Shown here one piece after another: positions 27,401 to 30,096 of a stretch of DNA of 30,096 nucleotides. Within the stretch, counting starts at the first letter, position 1; each line of letters starts with the position of its first letter. The translations under genes were made by a program, and so were the position numbers. This stretch comes from a virus: positions 1-30,096 of the IMG/VR virus record IMGVR_UViG_3300020378_000026; one strand, 5' to 3'. The notes beneath the pieces are model-generated. The model saw only the letters and a list, made by a program, of their open reading frames with translations. It made no database searches and was not told the origin of the DNA.

Positions 27401-30096
27401 GATTTAAGAAAAACTTTGGTAGAAGTTACTGTAGATGGTGTTGAATCATTACAAAGTGAATACACTTACAGCAACGTTGAATACACAGATAAGACTTACA
27501 TAAGAAACAAAGGTCAAATTGTATTCAGTGAACCTCCGGCAAATAATGCTGTGATCGTTGTTAAGTATTCTAAAGCTATTACTATGTTACAGGCACAGGA
27601 TAGAATTAACTTGTTCTATAGCCCAACAACAGGTATGTTAGGTAATGATGTATCACAGTTAATGGACGGTATTGACTACGGTGGAATTGAAGTTAAGAGT
27701 TTCACGTTTGGTGCAGGAACAGGTTGGGCTAGTGATCCTTACTACACAACAACTTGGGACACTTATGATAATACATATGAAGATGAAGTCTTTACACTAG
27801 ACGGAAGTACAAATGTATTTGCACTTGCTAAACCATTAGAGAATGGTGTAGTATATAACGTATACAAAAATGGTGTTAGAGTTGACGATCCACAATATGA
27901 TGGTTCAACAGTTCCTACAAATGTTAATGCTGTTATGCAAAGCATTACAGGATCAGGACAAACAACAATACACCTTGATGAAGAAAAGATTCCAACAGTA
28001 GCAAATGATGTTATTGTAATTAGAAAAGCAACAAGTGATGGATCATTTATTCCAGATCCAGATGGATATGATACGTTAGTACAAGGTGGTGACCTAGCTT
28101 ATGCTACTGCCAAAGGTATTAACGCAGAAGAAATTGTTATTGACGGTGACGGATTTGTTACTCCATTAACTTCTAAAGGTCCTGAAGAACTTGTTCCAGG
28201 ACAAGTATTAGATACGTTGGATATTAAAGTTTATGAAAGAACTGGTGACGGTTCAAGTGTATTACACAGTTACAACTATTTAGGTGACGGAACAAACAAA
28301 GACTTTGATATTAATTACGTACCAATGAGTCAAAAAGATGTCTGGGTAAAAGTACATGGCACTATTCTAGCTCACACTGAATTTACAGTTGACTATCAGA
28401 ATAAAAAATTAAAGTTAACAACTGCTCCAGGCGACAAACAGCAAGTACATATTATTACAATGAGTAATAACGGTGAGAAAATACTTGACGTTGATCAATT
28501 TGTAGGTGACGGTTCAACTGCACAATTTGTAACAAGTATTAAATTTAAACCAACATTAAGTTTCTTCTTAACAGTTGACGGAGAAACAACTAACGTTGAT
28601 ATGGCAGAAACAGATGGAACTTATGCACAAAAAGGAATGTGTGTATTCAAGTTAGGTCAAGCACCTGCTAACAGTACAATAATACAGTATGCAATATTTG
28701 ATAGTGAAAGTAAATCATTCTCACAGATTGCAACAGATATATTTACAGGTGATGGAACAAACAAAGAATTTGCTCTTGCACAAACTCCACTTAACCAAAA
28801 ACCATTAGAACATAATGTAATTGTTAAGGTTGGAAACAAAATATTAAAGGCAGGATACAATCAACAGTTTAACGTAACAACAGCAGTAAGAGAATATCAA
28901 TTAAAAGATTATCAAATTACTCAAGCTGGTGTTGGTGCAAACCAAGTTAGAGTGTTCCTAAACGGAACAGAAATTACATTGTCAACAAGTTGGAACTGGA
29001 ATACGTTTAATGCTTCAGTAGAATTATTTGCTGACGTAGGTAATGATGGTGATGTGTTAGATGTATATGTAATTGATGGCGGCGAGTACGCATTTGGTTA
29101 CTTGGACGGAAACGGATTATGGGTTGAAACTCCAGGTAAAGTTTATCTTGATACTGCTCCTGCAAACAATGAAAGTGTAATTGTTTACCAGTTAACTAAT
29201 CATGATGTAAGAAAAATTGAAAGAATTAACTTAGACATAGTTACACGTAACCCAATTACAGTTGGTACAGATAATTACACAGAATATCATCAGCTTACAA
29301 ATGGTATTATTAAATTACGCAAAGCGGCCATTGATGCTGAATATGTGTGGTTAGTAGTAAACGGTGATTTATTAACTCCAAGTGTTGATTATTACTTACA
29401 AGATGATAAGCAAACTATTAGAGTTGTAGTAGATCTTAATGCTAATGACGTTATAGAGTTGATACACTTCTCAAACAGCACAATAGTTGGTAAGTTTGGT
29501 TACAGACAGTTTAAAGATATGTTGAACAGAACGCACTTTAAACGTTTAGGTGATGATGTAGAGTACACATTAGCAAACAACTTAAACTGGTATGATACTA
29601 AGATATTTGTAACAAACGCAGATAGCTTACCACAGCCAAACAGAGATAAAGGTATTCCGGGCATTGTATTCATTGGCGGAGAACGTATTGAATACTATCT
29701 AAAAGAAGATGGTGCTCTAAGACAGTTACGCAGAGGTACACTAGGAACAGGTATTAAAACAATACACACAGCAGGAACACAGGTGATTGATCAGAGTGTT
29801 TACCAGACTGTACCTTATAAAGATGAGATGAGAACACAGACATTTACAGCAGATGGCTCAACTAGAGCTGTAACTGTAGACTTTGTTCCAAATAACGTAA
29901 ACGAATTTGAAGTTTTTGTAGGTGGGCGTAGATTACGCAAAAATGCGATAAGTTCCTTCAATCCAAGCAATGATTTGGACAGTCCAGAAGGAGATATTAC
30001 ACTACCGGCAGAATTTAGTGTTGATGGAGTCAATCCAGTGGTAACACTAACTAATACACCAGCGATTAACACCAAGATAATGGTGGTTAGACGCAT
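15494..30096 (+). CDS. Giant baseplate-proximal structural protein, 3' end outside window
   Basis: One frame is open from the ATG at 15494 (coupled to gp6 by TAATG; GGGAG upstream) to the edge of the window: at least 4,867 codons. It lies where T4 has gene 7, but I see no clear gp7 match. The N-terminus (MSYDDNQNEYPLPVPGQPD, then helical regions to about 90) may dock on the baseplate. A long beta-rich, Asn/Thr/Tyr-rich body follows with recognisable modules: chitin-binding-like modules near residues 1437, 1699, 2187 and 2794; FG-GAP-like propeller repeats near 2100-2180 and 2873-3115; Gly-Tyr repeat domains near 3484-3540 and 3848-3907; and at least six GDGS-type beta repeats between about 3953 and 4818. 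Such modules bind sugars or proteins, so a peripheral, host-contact role is plausible. Giant proteins follow gp6 in other marine T4-like phages. Confidence 0.88.
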   Translation, partial: MSYDDNQNEYPLPVPGQPDNRRRTSAEHLPRYFRSSHNKKFLQGTLDQLTQPGVAEKISSYFGRRISKARKASDNYVSDVSTQRENYQLEPATVIKDELNNVTFYKDYNDLKNQIKAFNGTVDDDSKLFSQEYYAWNPSIDWDKFTNFRDYYWLENGPLAIPVVGQARGITSTYTVTSQDDLDNKAYVFSSEGQTSNPTLKLYRGQTYKFDINTPGMPLSIKTARTLDSAYNYSVGISDSTHSTDVGVIEFTVDILAPDTLYYVNGNDINASGLIQIYDILENSEIDVEAEILGKKTYKMTNGYDLSNGMKVDFQGVVTPEKYATGNWYVEGVGDSIRLISEADVQVPGTVSTNKAIPFDSESFDRAPFSNANAWAKDKDYIIQNRASPSKSQWARYNKWFHKDVLETVAAINNQPSDVNQTGRAARPIIEFASDLKLWNFGTFAKDNVDLLDSFTADVFSTIEGSLGYNIDGVDIADGMRILFTADPDTRVAGKIFKVKFITHQNIRQISLIEEPDTNPLENETVLINDGTDYKGKMWYYNGTKWLAGQDKTAINQSPTFDLYDQSGNSFNSTTVYSNSTFAGTKIFSYKKGTGTNDPILGFPLTYRALENTGDIVFDFNLLQDTFTYQDDSNANVTGNTDTGLLRRYSDRTTFTYTSGWTKGYEDSKQLVERQYIVTTQYNDFAIDVYDNSGDINDLWVRVYVNNKRKMNGVDFTINRINKIAYITFTTNLKADDILVIKTKSDTKKNANGVYEIASNLEHNPLNNNVSSFTLGEVNDHVLSICEMRDDFKGDFPGTGNLRDLGNLSAYGNRFVQHSGPFNLANYHITSKDANIIKSMQFAKREYGKFRKLFLQTANTLGFDGQNKIHFDRVMEKLNKDKSNDMPFYFSDMLGFTSAKMSTHVVDNPNTQYYALNTAFDLTTLSNKSVNVYINGVQLIHGIDYKFEADFSGFVTITKTKAINDVIHIYEYNTTDGSYIPATPTKLGLYPKFKPEIFTDTTYQVPTKVIQGHDGSIFVAYNDFRDDLLLELEKRIYNNIKVEYDATMVNIFDFIGGESRDTGFTRKARDRALLPEFIEWNNAVGSPDYADNSFWSRTNSFTFNYSNTSSPTGKQNAGYWRAIYKEAYDTDRPHTHPWEILGYSEEPTWWQTVYGAAPYTSENKILWQDIEKGAYRIPNQPVTYNSKYARENITSHIPVDDGGNLLSPLDSNYAKNYISNRTQQTFVFGDQAPTETAWRRSSEYPFALMIAWLLNQPTKILGLGYDRSRIRRNPAKEVVYTETNKRLRLADIVFPNTTTDTTRVQTSGFVNYVNDYMNSRTVKYYKEYQTDLKNINNQLGLKIGGFTDKSKFKLILDSRTPYNEGNVFVPEENYQIFLNKSSVIDLVPYSGVIVEKVQGGFVIRGYNYDNPYFKYYSPVSLADDPVVRVGGVSPDFVTWTSGQSYSPGLIVEFSGRYYTTKTQHTAGDSFDQSMFVGLPELPIEGGRTATFHRQWNEGINDEPLELAYGTQLQTIQQVVDFILGYERYLKAQGFVFENYNTEINEVEDWRLSAKEYMFWTTQNWAENSVITLSAGANKICYYKKYHVADDIFDNFYGYNLYKADGKKLIPAFASVYRDNDNRIEITTKNTADGIFSVKLPLVQTEHVVLLDNTTVFKDYIYDLEPGYRQSRIKVMGYRTDDWTGGFNIPGFIYDNAEVTEWSDWKDYAVGDTVKHKEFYYVAKVKIPGQANFDATQWERLNTRPQPGLIANFDYKAKQFEDFYDLDTDNFDTSQQRVAQHLIGYQKRKYLENIINDDVSQYKFYQGFIQDKGTQNSLTKLFDALSNTDKDSVEFFEEWALRLGQIGAAQSFDEVEYKLDEAKFRLSPQPVALVESVTGTETDLIYRQRPFETYLKPDGYNHKPFPTKYKDEDYIQTAGYVNPADVKTQVATYDAILNIAITTLNIGDYVWSGTNKTNTWDVFKYLRSEDKVVKLTKNSTTDEVEIKLNNQANYVKDDIIGLVDVADNERFYKVLRSELDTVYCSENGTTTDVDPATGFVTYFTSVRVADLEAANTKLINSEIKVGETIWVDDDSSSKWLVIQNNPIHSQHQVISNVETGDSSTNFGKVIACDERNSTLVVGASESNKVYIYSRTSDGGQYVHAQTVDAPTGIYTGDGKFGTGLALSRDSKWLVIGAPQASNVKTKFVGNFTGAQSYAKGDIVNYQENFWEAQYPISQAQGVLTFSSFYDTASVAEASWNGSAYPEVVYAIRGNYNFNVPTDHMLIRAPAAQYEATAAGDTLVLNWDQYSQNYPNGILPFGSNGPGVSAFEGNKIIASKVDAVLYFDNMLRTPNVGDTLSTATAIGTVDYIHVENINQATVYIKDLNGVFTDSGSASLGTQNMGTYVTVNPLNSAITFGGWWKVTGLPSFTTTTKTVTTPQFVVQDIITQSESKSPEIYYNTMDDAYALNQVADPTKGGLIGHLSFYNKQGMPDLSPYWFFRAPKAWTDTLTAGDTFKMFINKVRNSLGTVFDPATLGLDTSYTNQTAGHQVYDLWDGYVDVTFTNFDNQGDPFIPQIGQTITDQLTGATAEVAYIQEQLLDVRLYVKNRVGTFSFGNLHAATSTIAIKDGVSPGIDRLSGRLDNANMSSNLTGKLVVVRFTDSTQLPVTTPTFKNEIEIHVYNDRTVNGVARTPNFPNPLNKDWTQVSALKTDSTGTPSAFTNEGAYFVYEKMGTGLFSYQHGYTNPQRDNNRYLGTQIELQKSNTTNDFYRLFISAPGSLNVSNSGRIHFVNHGTDTDGTEYEWGRSKNQFFRGEYDAAQTYYTNDIVLYQGSFYQSDTNLTPGAFNLSYWRLLANNIDYIGYIPNDTGLTVTDDSTFDKANLIQYAHPFSVSKFGDVLATVADFNNSDPKIIIYRINNGHYEFSQMIPAPSVGIKYGSAVSLNDVGDMLAIGAPQDDTRADNNGKVFIYTSVDGVFSETQTLFSPENDVAERFGAAVDFEGNDLIVSSKGGDLVTSTTFDVLSTTFDNNLTQFESVNTDSGQVFLYQKVQNKLLYAEKFNYKNASVERFGEYLLFNENHVYVPMPELSVTDNNFIGTLLDYKRDRGVLPWKTLHQPTDQVDLSKFRGVFIYTMGPNPVAQQIDYIDPIQGKIAGAAEEELTYKTHYDPAVYTNGTNTPTTVIDPDNYWNDANVGRLWWDISTAKFVNPYQGNIIYNTANWNKLFTGASIDVYEWIESTLTPTQWNATTDTEEGLAKGISGTAKDVNTFVQIQVYDPISKGFSNKYYYWVKDKKIIPNVEWRKTSAYDVSQLISDPMAMGQKFVALYGNDKFGLYNCESLVSGPDNAINFRYWKIDNKQINIHNQYQLLSEGLGTSKPNADIERKWYDSLIGVDTNERPVPDTILSEKQKYGILDRPRQGMFKNRVEALKQTVERANRSLKENLIVDELDLTAFLSKDPTPTLLSRTFDKSVTTNAELQFVGVSNVIPAVLTPVFENGKLLRVEVTNGGKGYVTVPTYDFGLVGNGSGAEIILEMNTAGTITSATVKNSGSGYPSTTTLEVRKYSVLVTADETVSNKWAIYAYNNTTKLWERTSSQSYDTTKWWSYIDWYDTGYSEFTDINFLVDYSYELEGLNDDVGDIVKISTIGSGGWLLLEKISDNGADYTTKYKTVGRENGTIELSSALYDPASSNIGYDGLSYDTSFYDDQPTLELRKILTALRDDIFINELDVEYNKLFFASVRYAFAEQPNVDWAFKTSFLKAKHNAGDLTQKITFENDSLPSYEDFVNEAKPYKTKIREYISSYTKTDPTGTGVTDFDIPPAYSSDDGKIVPSSLKVKDDVIYGQDANIVDYPNKYWADNVGFEVLKVNIKNGGTGYLDVPLVKFAGGGGSGATATATLGTGGSIKYITVTNPGSGYLSAPTVTIEGTQSNGSIPAVVSAQLGNSKVRALHHVSKFDRVTGTFLITTLTQTENFTGTGSKTTFNLTWPMDLRKTLVEVTVDGVESLQSEYTYSNVEYTDKTYIRNKGQIVFSEPPANNAVIVVKYSKAITMLQAQDRINLFYSPTTGMLGNDVSQLMDGIDYGGIEVKSFTFGAGTGWASDPYYTTTWDTYDNTYEDEVFTLDGSTNVFALAKPLENGVVYNVYKNGVRVDDPQYDGSTVPTNVNAVMQSITGSGQTTIHLDEEKIPTVANDVIVIRKATSDGSFIPDPDGYDTLVQGGDLAYATAKGINAEEIVIDGDGFVTPLTSKGPEELVPGQVLDTLDIKVYERTGDGSSVLHSYNYLGDGTNKDFDINYVPMSQKDVWVKVHGTILAHTEFTVDYQNKKLKLTTAPGDKQQVHIITMSNNGEKILDVDQFVGDGSTAQFVTSIKFKPTLSFFLTVDGETTNVDMAETDGTYAQKGMCVFKLGQAPANSTIIQYAIFDSESKSFSQIATDIFTGDGTNKEFALAQTPLNQKPLEHNVIVKVGNKILKAGYNQQFNVTTAVREYQLKDYQITQAGVGANQVRVFLNGTEITLSTSWNWNTFNASVELFADVGNDGDVLDVYVIDGGEYAFGYLDGNGLWVETPGKVYLDTAPANNESVIVYQLTNHDVRKIERINLDIVTRNPITVGTDNYTEYHQLTNGIIKLRKAAIDAEYVWLVVNGDLLTPSVDYYLQDDKQTIRVVVDLNANDVIELIHFSNSTIVGKFGYRQFKDMLNRTHFKRLGDDVEYTLANNLNWYDTKIFVTNADSLPQPNRDKGIPGIVFIGGERIEYYLKEDGALRQLRRGTLGTGIKTIHTAGTQVIDQSVYQTVPYKDEMRTQTFTADGSTRAVTVDFVPNNVNEFEVFVGGRRLRKNAISSFNPSNDLDSPEGDITLPAEFSVDGVNPVVTLTNTPAINTKIMVVRR
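19803..20715 (+). repeat. Two chitin-binding-like modules in the giant protein
   Basis: Residues from about 1437 (WTSGQSYSPGLIVEFSGRYY) and about 1700 (WSDWKDYAVGDTVKHKEFYY) share the pattern W-x-Y-x2-G-D-x-V-x4-x-Y-Y. The second closes with FDATQWERL. This is the arrangement of the CBM5/12 fold of chitinases and phage tail proteins. Two further copies are at 22052-22130 and 23875-23999. Assignment is by pattern only. Confidence 0.55.
21797..22030 (+). repeat. FG-GAP-like propeller repeats, first block
   Basis: Two units: NFGKVIACDERNSTLVVGAS with NKVYIYSR, and KFGTGLALSRDSKWLVIGAP. They fit the FG-GAP pattern (FG, then a strand, LvVGAP, then KVyIY) of integrin-type beta-propeller blades. 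The second unit stops where a chitin-binding-like module begins, and the propeller pattern resumes about 2 kb later. Confidence 0.6.
24110..24841 (+). repeat. FG-GAP-like propeller repeats, second block
   Basis: Four further units: KFGDVLATVADFNN with KIIIYRI; KYGSAVSLNDVGDMLAIGAP with GKVFIYT; RFGAAVDFEGNDLIVSS with GQVFLYQK; and RFGEYLLFNENHVYVP with GVFIYTMG. Together with the first block this gives about six blades, near the seven of a complete propeller. Confidence 0.6.
25944..26120 (+). repeat. Gly-Tyr beta-repeat domain, copy 1
   Basis: The sequence contains VTNGGKGYVTVPTYDF, NGSGAEI, then VKNSGSGYPSTTTLEV. The pattern GG-x-GY-x3-P, GSGA, GSGY-x3-P is repeated at 27035-27214, which suggests a small beta-structured module. 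Confidence 0.6.
27035..27214 (+). repeat. Gly-Tyr beta-repeat domain, copy 2
   Basis: IKNGGTGYLDVPLVKFAGG, GSGATATATLG, then VTNPGSGYLSAPTVTIEG. It is the same pattern as copy 1 and matches it more regularly. Confidence 0.6.
27351..29945 (+). repeat. GDGS-type beta repeats of the giant protein
   Basis: At least six units open with F-x-G-D-G-S/T-x3-F: FTGTGSKTTFNL (27351), FTLDGSTNVFAL (27791), YLGDGTNKDFDI (28279), FVGDGSTAQFVT (28499), FTGDGTNKEFAL (28742) and FTADGSTRAVTV (29840). Most continue with a strand such as VWVKVHGT, NVIVKVGNK or EFEVFVGGR. Spacing varies from about 200 to 1,100 bases, so other domains are inserted. Similar units occur in phage tail fibre and baseplate proteins. 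Confidence 0.65.

Overview
This window is part of the genome of a T4-like tailed phage (myovirus), most likely one infecting a marine bacterium. It is AT-rich and densely coding. It carries a recognisable T4-type core: recombination nuclease genes 46 and 47, late sigma factor gene 55, and the baseplate genes 48, 53, 5, 25 and 6 in one block. It also has very long baseplate-proximal structural genes of the kind seen in marine T4-like phages of cyanobacteria and SAR11-type hosts. The host cannot be read from the sequence. No integrase, insertion sequence, tRNA gene or CRISPR array was seen.

Layout. 1-1139 (minus): two late genes of unknown function behind a perfect T4-type late promoter (TATAAATA). 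1204-1398 (plus): a 64-residue small protein followed by terminator-like hairpins. 1399-1897: about 500 bases without a gene, richer in G+C than its surroundings, that fold into several hairpins and a possible pseudoknot. Two of the strongest stems pair better as a minus-strand transcript, so a structured non-coding RNA is proposed. 1898-6213 (minus): a GIY-YIG-like nuclease, a small charged protein, gp46, gp47 and gp55. This set is served by two host-type sigma-70 promoters, one before gene 55 and one before gene 47. 6301-30096 (plus): the baseplate block 48-53-hub-5-25-6, then one open frame from 15494 to the end of the window (at least 4,867 codons) for a giant structural protein.

How it fits together. 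The minus-strand sigma-70 promoters would make gp55 and gp46/47 early using host polymerase. gp55 would then redirect polymerase to TAAATA-type late promoters. These lie before gene 48, gene 25, gene 6, the small plus-strand gene and the minus-strand late pair. The early promoter of gene 55 and the late promoter of gene 48 sit back to back in a 72-bp gap. The plus-strand genes build the baseplate: gp48 caps the tube, the 789-residue protein and gp5 form the hub and spike, gp53, gp25 and gp6 form the wedges, and the giant protein is probably a host-contact or peripheral baseplate component.

The most notable points are the giant protein with a split FG-GAP-like propeller, chitin-binding-like modules and repeated beta domains; the candidate structured RNA; late promoters placed so that two genes would give leaderless mRNAs; and a gp55 with a large insertion and no obvious C-terminal clamp-binding tail.
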